This document shows, piece after piece, positions 33,501 through 44,038 of a stretch of DNA of 64,000 nt. The stretch is from Ypsolopha sequella. Lineage: Eukaryota > Arthropoda > Insecta > Lepidoptera > Ypsolophidae. The stretch is taken from assembly GCA_934047225.1 (NCBI GenBank), contig OW203988.1, positions 4,622,229 through 4,686,228 of the forward strand. The letters are read 5' to 3'. The translations under genes and the position numbers were made by a program. The notes beneath the pieces are model-generated. The model made no database searches. It was not told the DNA's origin and saw nothing but the letters and a program-made list of their open reading frames with translations. The first letter of the stretch is position 1; each line of letters begins with the position of its first letter.

Positions 33501-36500
33501 ATAACATAGATATTTTTCAAATTTTAAATCCTTGTTTTATTTACAAATAAAACCCTCGCACGCGTCCACACTTGCAAATACCTCTGATTCGTGATGTCGT
33601 GATTATATTATGTTATGTTTTTTTTTCTAGGTCTATGCAAAAACGGACTTGACAACTAAGCCTCAGCACGGCATCTCAGCGTTCCTGGTAGAGAAGGGCT
33701 ACCCAGGATTCTCAACCGCACAGAAGTTGGATAAACTCGGCATGAGGGGATCTAGTACTGCTGAACTTGTCTTTGAAGATTGTAAGGTAACCTTGATTAT
33801 GTTATTGCCGAAATTCTTTTCCACAGGTCTACCATGAGCTTTGCACTCGGCGTAATAGTAGTTTATGCTACAAGGGCGCAAAGGAATAAATTACGAGGAC
33901 GATTTAAAACACGAGCGTAGCGAGTGTTTTAAACGTAACCGAGTAATTTATTACTCTTACGCCCGTGTATCATACTACGTTTTTCAATGCATAGTGTGAG
34001 GAAATAAAACAAAATATAATCTTGTGAACTTTAAATTATGATTGGCTCCAAAAGACTGTATCCAGAGCCGTTAAATAGTGGAAAAAAAGTATAACATTTA
34101 TGGTACACAGGAAAGGCTGCAGTTTAGCCAACCATTGTAAATAAATTAAAAAAATAATAATAATAAAGCCCTAGGGCAAAATAATCGACTTTCTGTTCAG
34201 TTTTGATGCATAAAAAGTGGGCCTTTACGAGCACTTGCATTGAAAAATATTTCAAGGGTGCAGGGAAAGAACAAGGAATGTTGAATCGTAAGGAAGGGCT
34301 AGAATAAATGTATAAATAACTTAAATATATTTTTTTATTTTCGGGCCATAATAAATGTGGGGATAATTTGAATATGTTTTTTTTTCACTTGGTAAAAATA
34401 AGATTGTATGTTTATTTTCGCTAAACTCTGTTTAAAGGTGTTACTTTGCCTTTTAACAAACAAAACATTTTTTTTTATTGTTTACACATTTATTTTAGCC
34501 CTTCCTTACGATGTGACATTCCTTGTTCTTTCCCTGTACCCTTCATTTATATGAGAAATACAGCGCCACTAGCGGCGTACGAGAGTAACCAGAGTTTCCA
34601 ATACAATAGTAGTTTATGCTACAAGGGCGAAAAGGTATAAATTACGAGGTTAAACGTAACCGAGTAATTTATTGCTCTTACGCCCGTTTATCATACTACG
34701 TTTTTCAATGCAACAAAAAATGAAACAAATATAAATAAATGTAATCCTACTGTGGGTAGTATGAGTACTTACATACATAAGCACGCATGTGAATACGAAT
34801 TTTATTAAAACGTAAAAACTTTGATAAAAGAAAGTCTGTTTTACAAACTATTTTATCGAGTACATAATATATTATATCTCACGAAGTCCGTTGGATATGG
34901 CTGTAGTAGTGACGTGTACAGATGAGCGCGTTTTGTGTGTATTGCGCGTTTTGCAATTATAAAATATTATGATATCTATATGGTTTTACACCACTCCCGA
35001 GGTTACGCACACTAGAAAAAGAGCGTGTACACGCACTACTACAACAATATCTAAACGCACTTCGTGAGATAGAATATCAGACCGCATTTCATCACTTGCC
35101 GATAAAATAGTAATACACAATAGTAATAGCATTGTAAAATACTCTTATATGCATATATGAGACTAGGTAATAAGACTGAGACCGGCTCGTCTGGGACTAA
35201 TGTAATAGTGATGACATGTTCCAAAACAATTATAAGAGCGTTATTAGCCTACCACTATTGTAAAGTGCTCATTCTGAGTCTGTTTTGCTAGTTGGGTACA
35301 TACCTACACTTACTCATCGGTGTAGATTCGGCTAAACACAATTTAACTAATTTGACAGGACTAACCTTATTTTAAGCGTTCTGTCTTTGTCTTTTCGATA
35401 CGGAAAGAACAAGAGAGAAGGCTCAAATTAAGTTTAGTTCTGTCGAATAAGTTAGCCGAATCGACACAATTGTCAGTATATACGCGTAAGTAGATATGTA
35501 TGTATTTTACCAATACGCAAACGTATTTGTGATGTGACAGTACATAAAGTAAATTTAGCGACATGTAAATGTGTATAGATATATACCTATTCGCGTTGTT
35601 ACGAAATAGGTCAAATTCCATATGTGATAAACAAGGTGATGAAAGTTTGATACCAATTTGGACATCATCTGACGCAGATTACTAAATCTTATTTGCGTTG
35701 GAAAGTGGGTGGGGCTACGACTCATATTTGTTACTCTAATTATATCCAAACCTATCCCAACTACGGACCGACGTCGTATTGTCATCGTTCAAAAAAAAAC
35801 ATCGCAAGCAAGGGCGTACGCAGGATTTCACTCAGGGAGGGGGCAGAAACTAAATAATATAGGCATAGGTTCTAAAACTGTAGCTGTAATATGTAAATAA
35901 ATAAATAAAAACGAAAAAGACAAACAAATTATTGAACACTTCGTATTTATTTTTAACCGACTTCAAAAAGGAGGCGGTTCTCAATTCGACTGTATTTTTT
36001 TTTTTTTTTTAACTCCGTCATTTCCCAACCGATTTGAACAATTCTGTTTTTGTTTGAAAGAGTATACTTCCAGGTAGGTCCCATTTTGGGTTTGGTCATG
36101 ATCTGATGAAGGTCTTCAGAGATAGGCAGTGGAACTCCTCAGAAAATGACAGCATATCTCTCGAAATTGAGGCAATCGCTATGTACTTGGGTGCTGATTA
36201 CAAGGTATTACTTGAAAATCGACATTCTTCCACCTGACCTTCGATCCTGGCTTCATCAACATATTCACCATAGAACTCTTCAACGGATCAGAGCACATAA
36301 CTTGAGATTGCGGCAATCACTGCGTTAGGGTGCTGATTCAAGGGTATTACTTGGAGATTATCAGAATTCCCACCTGACCTTCGATCCTGGCTTCATCACC
36401 ATAGAACTCCTCAACGGATGACAGCACATAACTTTAGATTGCGGCAACCAGTTTGTGTTAGGGTGCTCATTGCAGGGCATTGCTGAAAATTGCCAGTGTA

Positions 36501-39500
36501 CCCACCTGAATTTCGATCTTGGCTTCATCACCGTAGAACTCTTCAACGGATGACAGCACATAACTCGAGATTGCGGTAATCATGTTGTGTTAGGGTGCTG
36601 ATAGCAGGAAGCTACTCAAACATGGCTACTTATACTCACTTGAACTTCGTTTCATATTAACACCACGTTTGCAAGAACTACCTATACCTCACAATTTAAC
36701 CCAGCAACACTAAAAAATGTGAAATAAAATAAACTTTTAACAAAAAAATAGCAACCGACTTCAATAGTAACAGCAGTCATTCACTAAAAAGTTAATAATA
36801 ATTCTATAAAGACCGATGGTACCGAAGCAACACTTTTGCCGACTTCTTTCTTCCTGAAACATTATGTTATCTAGAAGTCGGCGTATTTCCTACGATATAG
36901 CAACATAGAAACCAATATAAGAACGCCGACTTCTAGATAACATAACGTTTCAGGAAGAAAGAAGTCGGCAAAAGTGTTGCTTCGGTACCATCGGTCTTTA
37001 TAGAATTATTATTAACTTTTTAGTGAATGACTGCTGTTACTATTGAAGTCGGTTGCTATTTTTTTGTTAAAAGTTTATCTATATCAAATGTCTTTAAAAA
37101 AATTGTCTCCGGGGATTTTCAGTAGTCCCTATGTATACAAGGTGACTTTTTGATCATCGTCCAAATTCATACTGGAGTCGATAAGAATTTTTGTGAAATT
37201 CGTATAAGTAATGAAATTTCGACTTCCCATAGTAATTCACTCCCAGTCCTGAGTCAATCACTATGGGGAATCGAAAATTCATTTGATGAATTTTACGAAA
37301 TTCGTTACTGGTTTATGATGCTGATCACTCACCAAGGCTCAAGTATGAATTTGGACGATGTTCACAAATTCACATTGTATAGCTTACCTACAGTATGTTT
37401 TTAAGACAATAGTTAGGTTTCAGTGTAAAGCGAGATATGAATTTTAATACATTCGCTTGTCTCACACTCTAGGAGGGGGCTATTTTTGCCTAGGGGGGGG
37501 GTCAGCTGTCCCTATCTGCCCCCCCCCCCCCCTGCGTACGCTCTTGATCGCAAGCATTCCAAACCCGATCCAAAGATATAATACTTAGACTTACGTTCCT
37601 ATGTACGAGTACCTCATCACAAAGTTCAGATATTCAAGCGTCATTTCAGAGTGCAATCATTGAATATCTGAACGAGGTGACGACCACATCTCGCATACTG
37701 AAATGTATGGTATGCTGATGACGTCAGTAATCGAACATTGATATGATAGATAAAAAATAGCTTGACTAAAATAGTTTGTGTATGTGAAAAATATGATCAA
37801 TTTTGTAATTTGTAACCCTCGCTCTCGAAATCAGTCAAATACTGTCTAGTTTTTAGACCTTTTGGGGCACTTGGTCCATATTATCAAAATGACAAATATA
37901 TTAAATGGTCCATAGTATCAGAACGTCCATAGTATAAGAATGTCCATAGTATGATATTGACCATAGTATCAGAATGTCCACAGTATAATATTGACCATAG
38001 TATCAGAATGTCCATAGTATCATATTATTGTCTATAGTTTCATATTGTCCATAGAATCATGTATCTTCGGACTTTAACGAGCCGTGGTCCCACTACAGAC
38101 AGTAACGGGTATGTAAATAATACATTATCTTGGGCATACGTTGAAGGAAAAGCCAAGTTATAAATTTATTTTCTCTATGCAAATCAAAATAAAAAAAAAA
38201 CGTAGGTACTTAGAGAAAGAGTAGACAGAATTTCATCTCTGAAGTTATTGAGGAAGGCTATTTATTATCACGCTGTAGTTGACGCGAGCTGAGCAGTGAC
38301 TAATTTAGTCTCGAATTAAAATACGGTTTTTGTTGTTAGGTAAGGTTTTTATCGATCTCTGGCTAAAAGGATCTGAGCACGTACCGTTTTAGTCAAATAG
38401 GTACAACACGGTCAAGTTAACTTGTCCACTTTCCTTCTTCTGCCTGCGATCGCTCATGCTATGGGTTATATTTGCCTCTCGTTCGCTGGGGCTCAAGTTG
38501 TCTTGACTGTGTTGTAAGTTGGAGAAAAAGCGGCTGAGGACAGAGATTATATTGTACTCGCACATATATACTTATGCCAGTATCCCAGAGGGGCAGGCAG
38601 AGAGACTACAGATTTCCATTTGCTACGACATTTGACACACCGCTTTCGCCTCTTCCTCAATCATCAATCTAGTCAAACAAACTCTTCTATTCCTTGTGCT
38701 TTTGCCTTCTCCAGTCCTTCGTTAGGGGCCCGGTCGAATTTGTACGCCCTATCCTCTTTCATCCATCACTCTTCTTTTAATTCTCTTTGTACTTAAGCCT
38801 AAACCATCGAAGTAGTCAATACGTCTTCCTTCAGCCCGGTATAAATCAAAGCAACCTTAACCGTTTCCAGTGGCGTATTTGCCCTAGGGCCAAAAGGGCC
38901 ATGGTCCGGGGCGGCAGGTTGCGAGGGGCGGCACAAGCAATTAAGAATTAGCTATTCTTAATACCTATAGAAGCTGACTTGACAAAATCCGTTAACATTG
39001 TCATTGAAGAATTTTGTAATTAATTTGGCCATCAGAAAAAATGTAAATATTTAACAAATGGTGTTTGCATGGTCGTTTTAGTTTTTTCATCCATTATCAC
39101 CATTCTTAGCCCACATTAACACAATGTTGGATTTTATTATATTTTTCAATGCAAGTGCTCGTGAAGGCCCAATTTTTATGCATCAAAACCGAACAGAAAG
39201 TCGATTATTTTGCCCTAGGGCTTTATTATTATAATTTTTTTAAATTTATTTACAATGGTTGGCTAACCTGCAACCTTTCCTGTGTACCATAAATGTTATA
39301 CTGTTTAACGGCTCTGAATACAGTCCTTTTGAGCCAATCATAATTTAAAGTTCACAAGATTATATTTGTTTTATTTCCTCACACTATGCATTGAAAAACG
39401 TAGTATGATACACGGGCGTAAGTGCAATAAATTACTCGCTACGCTCGTGTTTTAAATCGTCCTCGTAATTTATTCCCTTTCGCCCTTGTAGCATAAACTA

Positions 39501-42104
39501 CTATTATACTTAATTGAAATATTTTTGCTTTTTTTTCGTTATTTTATGGGGCGGCAATCCTTACAGGCCCAGGGCGCTAAATCTTAAAATACGCCACTGT
39601 CCGTTTCCAGGTCCCAGCAGAGAACGTTTTAGGCGAGTACAACAAGGGAGTCTACGTCCTGATGTCAGGGTTAGACCTCGAGCGGTTGATATTGGCAGCC
39701 GGGCCGGTGGGGTTGATGCAGGCTGCCGTCGATGCCGCCTTCCAGTACGCGCATACTAGAAAACAGTTCGGGCAGTACATCGGGGAGTTTCAGCTTTTAC
39801 AGGTTATCCCACTATATATTTAATATTATAAATGATAAAGTTTTTGTGTGTGTCAGTTAGTATGTTTGTTACTTCTTCACGCTTAAACTGGTGGACGGAT
39901 TTGGATGAAATTTGGAGTGTAGACAGCTTATATCCTAAATTAACACATGGGCTACATTTTATTCCGAGCAAAAAGGACGACGTTATCACGCCGGCAAAAG
40001 CTAGTAATGTTATAAAATATCATATGGGTTTCGAGTGTCGTAAGTGCCTTAGGTAGGGCTGCCATCATCTAAATTGCCGACGGAGGACAAAAACTTCAAA
40101 AACCCCGGACATTTAGGTGAAATAGAGATTTTTCCCCGGACATCCGTAAAAACATATTCTTATAAAAAAAAGGTTTTCATTAAACATTTTTTATTCTACG
40201 TTAATTATTTATTAAACAATAAATATATTATATTGCCGCGCTGGACTTGGCTTCGATGCGGTTTACGAACGAATGAATTTTTTCTTTGATTTGTTTTTAT
40301 TTATTGATTATCCTTCAATTAATTGTGGTTACCCCTGACACAAAATGTGTCCGGGTTTTACCCGGATCTTTTTCCAAATCCTACCCGGACGGCCCCCGGA
40401 CGCCCTCCAAACTAGGACAAATCCGGGGAAACCCGGATGGATGGCAGCCCTAGCCTTAGGGGATTTAAAGGAGACACCTAGTACTCCATCCACCAATGCA
40501 TATTGGGCAAGCGTGGTGGACTACTGGACAAACACGCCCACTGAGGTGTTTCACCCCAATAGTCCCCCATGGGAAACCCCCAAGGAAAGGCCTGTGCCCC
40601 AGCAGTGGGTCAATTTTTAAGCTGATGACGATGAGGTATTAGCTGTTTGGTTTGTTTGGGGTCTTCTTTGCATGTATATACACAGGGTAATAAGTAATAA
40701 CGGACTTTATTCATTGTGTAATTCCAGTATCTGTAGGTATTCCCGTTTTCGTTAACGACGAACAAGGCGAAGCCTACTTAGGTAACATCTCATTTTACTT
40801 AGCAAAGAGTTCCGTTAGTCGTGCATAGTAAAAATGCATAGAATATCGTAACGGCATATCATACTAGTACAATATCTATGGAAAACGGGCATATATTTCT
40901 CACCATAGACTTAGGATATACGTCGTATCCCGTATATCCCGATATATCCCGTATATCCCGATATATCCCGTATATCCTATGTTCTACACCAAAACTTAGA
41001 ACACGCTGAAGCAGATATACAGCAATCACAGCATTAGATATTGGGAGTCTGGGAAAAATACGCAAAATGGTTCATAACATGACACTTTGATTTGAATACA
41101 AAGAATGAAGCAGATTGAAAGTACAATGCTTTTATTTTATTATTCCAGGGTAAAATGGCGGACATGTATACCACTCTCAGTGCTTGTCGGAGCTATCTCT
41201 ACAGTGTGGCCAGGGCTTGTGATCAGGGGCACTGCAACAGCAAGGATTGCGCGGGTGTCATTCTCTACTGCGCTGAGAAGGCAACGCAAGTTGCATTAGA
41301 TGCCATACAGATTTTAGGTACGTGGTCGTTTTAAAAGAGAAAATCGGTAGGTATACGTTTAAAAGTTTCGGCAATATTGCGGTAAAACTATCTCACAAGC
41401 CTTTTTAACTCTGTTTAGTCACCTGAAGTTCAAGCCCATTTTTTTGAAATTCAATTGCGTAATTAAAAGCTAAAAACAGTAGTAAAATCTCAAAAAATGA
41501 CGAAGTTATCGGCAATCAAAGTGAACTTAACGGCATGTCACGTGACGTTATCCTACACGATTTCATACTTAAAGTAATAAATATTGCTTTCGCTAACTTC
41601 GGTAATAAAAGGAAATTTTCAAAAATTCAAACAGTTTTGTGCTTTGTTATAACTAATTAATCAGTTACTATAAAAAAGAAACTGATATTTCACTAGGAGA
41701 TCTAAAAAGGCCGACTTGGGTGAATCATAAAATGATTTGAAAGTAGGATGGAGTCAGTTTTTTCACATGTGCAAAAGAGATGGCATTAGAACAGAATCAT
41801 ACTGTGATTCATGCAAAACGGCCTTTTTAGAGAACCTGGACACGCATCCATTATTTTATACAATACATATAAATAAAGTATTGTTTTAGATATTGTAGCC
41901 ACCAATAAAGTTTACTATTGTTTTGAAAGTTGCATAAAATAGTGATTTAATTTTTTTTTTTACTATACAGGTGGAAATGGCTACATTAATGACTATCCCA
42001 CTGGAAGGATATTGCGAGACTGCAAATTATATGAAATTGGAGCCGGAACATCAGAAGTTCGGAGAATGCTTATTGGCAGGACCTTGAATAATGAATATAA
42101 ATAG
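24587..42104 (+). CDS. Ivd: Isovaleryl-CoA dehydrogenase, mitochondrial
   Basis: FAD flavoenzyme of leucine breakdown: isovaleryl-CoA to 3-methylcrotonyl-CoA in the mitochondrial matrix, passing electrons to ETF. Nine in-frame exons: 24587-24709, 26726-26852, 28337-28415, 29361-29466, 32397-32558, 33631-33786, 39611-39802, 41149-41317, 41971-42104, giving 415 residues, close to the usual ~420. Residues 1-25 are basic without acidic residues, as in a mitochondrial presequence. Acyl-CoA dehydrogenase signature 1 ([10 protein letters not shown]) is at 156-165. Signature 2 ([20 protein letters not shown]) spans the exon 8/9 junction. Glu275 in [14 protein letters not shown] is in the position of the IVD catalytic base; most other acyl-CoA dehydrogenases carry theirs later in the chain, which separates IVD from SCAD and MCAD. 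The start is the first ATG before the presequence. Exon 7 has a transposon end 11 bp before it. AATAAA is at 42110. Confidence 0.94.
25547..25889 (-). mobile_element. Family C element, copy 4
   Basis: Reverse orientation, IVD intron 1. AATAGTAGTTTATACTACAA at the left end and TTGCATTGAAAAATATTTTA at the right. Confidence 0.75.
28010..28330. repeat. Interspersed repeat plus SINE body before IVD exon 3
   Basis: 28020-28190 resembles 54130-54300 (CAATGTCGTTTCCGTTGATA versus CAATGTCGTATCCGTTGATA). 28195-28300 (+) is a diverged body of the SINE at 51773 (TCGGAAACGCCTCTGACATC, ATCGTGACGATGTAA). It ends a few bases before IVD exon 3. Confidence 0.55.
28870..29257. mobile_element. hAT-like MITE, family X, copy 1
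   Basis: Termini CAGTGGCGCAATTT and AAATACGCCACTG; flanking 8-mers GCTCTTGT / GCTCTTGG (7 of 8). Lies ~100 bp before IVD exon 4. Second copy at 38868-39599. Confidence 0.85.
29859..30108. mobile_element. Foldback MITE (GTGTTTGGGGCATC ends)
   Basis: GTGTTTGGGGCATCAATGTA at the left is mirrored by TACATCGATGCCCCAAACAC at the right, with GATAAAGGAAGTGATTTTAA pairing farther in. About 250 bp. Confidence 0.78.
30200..30461. mobile_element. Family B MITE
   Basis: Full element. The left end reads TACAAGGTGTAACAG, one base different from the family B consensus and identical to family A over its first nine bases. Confidence 0.8.
30809..31187. mobile_element. GC-rich foldback element, family G, copy 2
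   Basis: The most symmetric copy: CGGTTACCCCTCGGCCATAG and GAAGCTATGGCCGACCGGTT at its ends. Lies in IVD intron 4. Confidence 0.75.
31290..31500. repeat. Interspersed repeat resembling 52985-53200
   Basis: Shares TTTATTGTGCACCAAAAG, GGTCTTATCGCTTAGAGCGA and CAGACAACCTTTCGGTGGAA with the FNIP intron copy. Probably the reverse of a LINE 3' end; the family is not certain. Confidence 0.5.
31625..32171. mobile_element. (AT)n tract, family B MITE, family A MITE in a row
   Basis: An AT microsatellite (~31625-31643) runs into a family B element (31644-31909), then ~10 bp of ATATACATATA, then a family A element (31920-32171), then (AT)n again. Confidence 0.85.
33030..33058. repeat. Poly-G tract
   Basis: A run of 14 G, one A and six more G inside IVD intron 5. 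Length may be unreliable in an assembly. Confidence 0.7.
33854..34252 (-). mobile_element. Family C element, copy 5
   Basis: Full-length reverse copy in IVD intron 6, beginning 68 bp after exon 6. Confidence 0.78.
34605..34712 (-). mobile_element. Family C element, copy 6, palindromic half only
   Basis: Contains only AATAGTAGTTTATGCTACAA through CATACTACGTTTTTCAATGC. The central GAGCGTAGCGAG piece is deleted. Confidence 0.7.
34866..35080. mobile_element. Foldback MITE (ATCTCACGAAGTCCG ends)
   Basis: TCTCACGAAGTCCGTTGGAT at the left pairs with ATCTAAACGCACTTCGTGAG at the right; inner GTAGTAGTGACGTGTACA pairs with TGTACACGCACTACTAC. Confidence 0.72.
35321..35466. mobile_element. Foldback MITE, family I, copy 2
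   Basis: Same family as 21874-22020: GTGTAGATTCGGCTAAACAC and TAGCCGAATCGACAC ends. Confidence 0.7.
35950..36640. repeat. Interspersed repeat with ~135 bp internal tandem units
   Basis: Starts ACCGACTTCAAAAAGGAGGC, a common insect repeat end. Units begin near 36100, 36231, 36371 and 36503 and contain CACCTGACCTTCGATCCTGG and CATCACCATAGAACTC. No coding frame persists. Confidence 0.65.
36730..37078. repeat. Very long, near-perfect palindrome (about 155 bp arms)
   Basis: The left arm 36730-36884 and right arm 36924-37078 pair with almost no mismatch around a ~39 bp spacer. One mismatch noted is CATTATG against CATAACG. Both outer ends carry AGCAACCGACTTCAATAGTA or its mirror. Confidence 0.88.
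37136..37379. mobile_element. Family A MITE
   Basis: Left end TACAAGGTGACTTTTTGATC, variant right end GATGTTCACAAATTCACATTG. Some central sequence is deleted. Confidence 0.8.
37905..38060 (+). repeat. Imperfect ~17 bp tandem repeat (GTCCATAGTATCAGAAT)
   Basis: Nine to ten degenerate units alternating GTCCATAGTATnAGAAT and GACCATAGTATCA. No coding frame; IVD intron 6. Confidence 0.7.
38868..39599. mobile_element. hAT-like MITE, family X, copy 2, beside IVD exon 7
   Basis: CAGTGGCGTATTT at the left and AAATACGCCACTG at the right, with flanking ACCGTTTC / TCCGTTTC (7 of 8). A family C element (39138-39505) is nested inside. The right end stops 11 bp before IVD exon 7. Confidence 0.87.
39138..39505 (+). 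mobile_element. Family C element, copy 7 (nested)
   Basis: Lies inside the family X MITE. The T-rich segment before CTGTTTAACGGCTCTG is shortened. Confidence 0.75.
40910..40985. repeat. 19 bp tandem repeat (CCCGTATATCCCGATATAT)
   Basis: About three and a half units in IVD intron 7. Confidence 0.75.
41410..41855 (+). repeat. Repeat J copy 2, interrupted by a MITE
   Basis: Homologous to 21440-21790. At 41701-41833 a foldback element with TCTAAAAAGGCCG and CGGCCTTTTTAGA ends separates TGATATTTCACTA from TGGACACGCATC. These are nearly contiguous in copy 1 (TGATATTTCGCTACAGGACA). Confidence 0.7.
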
Positions 42105-42109
42105 GTATA

Positions 42110-42115
42110 AATAAA
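42110..42115 (+). promoter_or_regulatory. IVD polyadenylation signal AATAAA
   Basis: The canonical hexamer starts 6 bases after the IVD stop codon. Cleavage 15-30 bases downstream would fall at about 42130-42145, next to the last codons of KDM8 on the other strand. Confidence 0.6.
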
Positions 42116-42143
42116 AAGTAAATATTTTTTGTTAGGTTTTTGT

Positions 42144-42149
42144 TTTATT
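42144..42149 (-). promoter_or_regulatory. KDM8 polyadenylation signal AATAAA
   Basis: On the minus strand AATAAA begins only four bases after the KDM8 stop. Cleavage would lie inside or close to the IVD 3' UTR, so the two convergent messages should overlap at their ends. Confidence 0.55.
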
Positions 42150-42152
42150 TCA

Positions 42153-43406
42153 TTATTCCCACCAAAAACTCACAGAAAAACTAATAGAAAGTGACTCTAC
42201 AAAATGCCACCACTTAGGCGGTATGTATAGCATCTGCCCTGGATGAAGAATGCAACAATATCCTTGAGCATTTTTATATTTGGGGTACAAATCTAAATCT
42301 GGTGCTCTCGGATCCACTCTAGCTGTATTCACTAACAGCTCATGATCATGTGGGTAAAGGAATTCTGAATCATGGGGTGCAAACAGGTATATCCTTTTTT
42401 CTCCAACAACTTGTACCAGAAGGTTCTTTTTAGGGTCGTGATGAAGTGGTGAAACTGTGCCTTTTGGACCAAACCATGCATTGATGTCGACAGGAGCATC
42501 TGTGTCTGAGAAACAGCAGTATTCTGGTACTGAAATGTCTCGCTTCAATTCAGGTATCTGGTCAAATAACTGGTACTGAGCCAAATAACCTGTTGTTCCT
42601 TGTGAAGATAAGATGTGGTCTTTTATAAAGTCCTCTAAAGTCATTAGTTTTTGAGTCCAATCAGAATCTGTATATTTTGAGCCAAGTTCAACTGGCACAG
42701 TTCTTGGCCCTGCTAATTTGAGAAGGTAATTCTGATCTTTCCACCTTGTTAATGCTGGCCAGTGGTTAATACAATCTTGTAGAATAACTGGCTTTTCTGC
42801 TAAAATATAATCCTTGTAAAATGTTTCCATACTCGGACAGATTGTAATATCTAATTGTTTATATTTGAGTTGTATAGCTTCAATTAGTAAAGTTTTATTG
42901 GTATCAGCATGATCAGAACTTGTGTTTTCTTCAGCATCATCTTTACAACTTGTTGTATTTTCATTTGTGTGAGTAATTAGAGCTTCACATCTGTCATTAA
43001 GCACCGAAGCGCATTCTTGTAAAAGTCTAGTATCTTTATCTAAAGGTTGACCAAACACCAATCCATAGTCAATAATTTGAAACATTTCTTTGATGATAGA
43101 TTCATTTACAGCTTCAGAACATTCTATTGATTCTATGTAAGCTAATAGTTTAATATAAGATGCTATAGTCACAGTTTTTGTCAAATATGGCTGGACTTCT
43201 TTCCAGTTTCCCATGTTTAATCTTTCGTAAGTATAGTCAAGAACTGCTTGGATTTTGATGAGGGGCGGGGGAGGAACTAAAGATTTATCACTGAGAAAAC
43301 ATTGTATAGTCGACTTACAAGTGATATCAAGCTCGGAAATCTCCTCTAATGATATTTTTGGCTTTAATTTCTTGAGTGTTGCGTAGATTTCATTTAGACC
43401 CAACAT
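42153..43406 (-). CDS. Kdm8: JmjC-domain oxygenase, KDM8/JMJD5 type
   Basis: Single open frame of 417 codons, close to the vertebrate length. Fe(II)/2-oxoglutarate-dependent oxygenase of the JMJD5 family. Human JMJD5 is reported as an arginine C3-hydroxylase and earlier as an H3K36me2 demethylase; the substrate here cannot be read from sequence. Residues ~1-150 form the helical N-terminal part typical of the family, ~150-170 is an acidic, Ser/Thr-rich linker, and ~195-417 is the cupin/JmjC domain. Iron ligands: His322-x-Asp324 in LHHDPKKN and His401 in PPKWWHFVESL. Asn328 and Lys337 match the 2-oxoglutarate-contacting residues. The C-terminus ends in FWWE directly after the last strand, as in JMJD5. 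ATG is the first in frame. It is divergent from FNIP and convergent with IVD. It has no intron although its neighbours have seven or more. Confidence 0.93.
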   Translation of the reverse strand: MLGLNEIYATLKKLKPKISLEEISELDITCKSTIQCFLSDKSLVPPPPLIKIQAVLDYTYERLNMGNWKEVQPYLTKTVTIASYIKLLAYIESIECSEAVNESIIKEMFQIIDYGLVFGQPLDKDTRLLQECASVLNDRCEALITHTNENTTSCKDDAEENTSSDHADTNKTLLIEAIQLKYKQLDITICPSMETFYKDYILAEKPVILQDCINHWPALTRWKDQNYLLKLAGPRTVPVELGSKYTDSDWTQKLMTLEDFIKDHILSSQGTTGYLAQYQLFDQIPELKRDISVPEYCCFSDTDAPVDINAWFGPKGTVSPLHHDPKKNLLVQVVGEKRIYLFAPHDSEFLYPHDHELLVNTARVDPRAPDLDLYPKYKNAQGYCCILHPGQMLYIPPKWWHFVESLSISFSVSFWWE

Positions 43407-44038
43407 TCTACGGGTTTGATTTTTATTTAGTACTACACTAGTTTTCTTATAAGTAATTCATTCTAAAGCTTTAAATAATGACTGCATTTAGTCCTAAACA
43501 ATATTTAAAACGATAGTGTAGTAATGTAAACAAATTGTACAGGTTATGTTTTGATTTTAGTTTTGACACATACGATTCAGTACACGAAATAATTTATACC
43601 AAGCGAGCGCCAACTGCAGATCTGAGAACGAGCGCGACCGAGACGCGACGGCGTAAAATGAAACGTTAGACACTCTATTTTGTCTATTTTATGATTTTCT
43701 TGATAAAAATAATATGTTTTAAACTTATTTTTTTATAAATTACCTATTTACCGGCTTTACACATTTTTGTTCTTACCAAAAGAAACTTATTTTAGGTGAT
43801 AGATACTTTTAATTTTATTCTAGGAAATGTGTCCTTGAACTGCGATTACAGTAAAAGAGTAAAACTTGCTTGTCTTTGGTGATCATATGACTTTCGCACG
43901 TGATCTGTCAAAACAACATCAAAGAAAACTACTTTTGAAAATAAAGTTATTTAAATTCAAACAGGCACACTCGACAACATTTCTTTTGAAAATGCGAGGT
44001 GCGTGCGTTGAAAAGCGTTACGCTGACGATGACATCTG
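43407..44038. promoter_or_regulatory. Shared divergent promoter interval of KDM8 and FNIP
   Basis: The two start codons face away from each other across ~630 bp. The interval contains a GC/CpG-rich patch at about 43600-43650 within AT-rich flanks and no recognisable transposon, unusual for this window. A bidirectional promoter is inferred from layout only; no TATA box or initiator is assigned. Confidence 0.5.
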
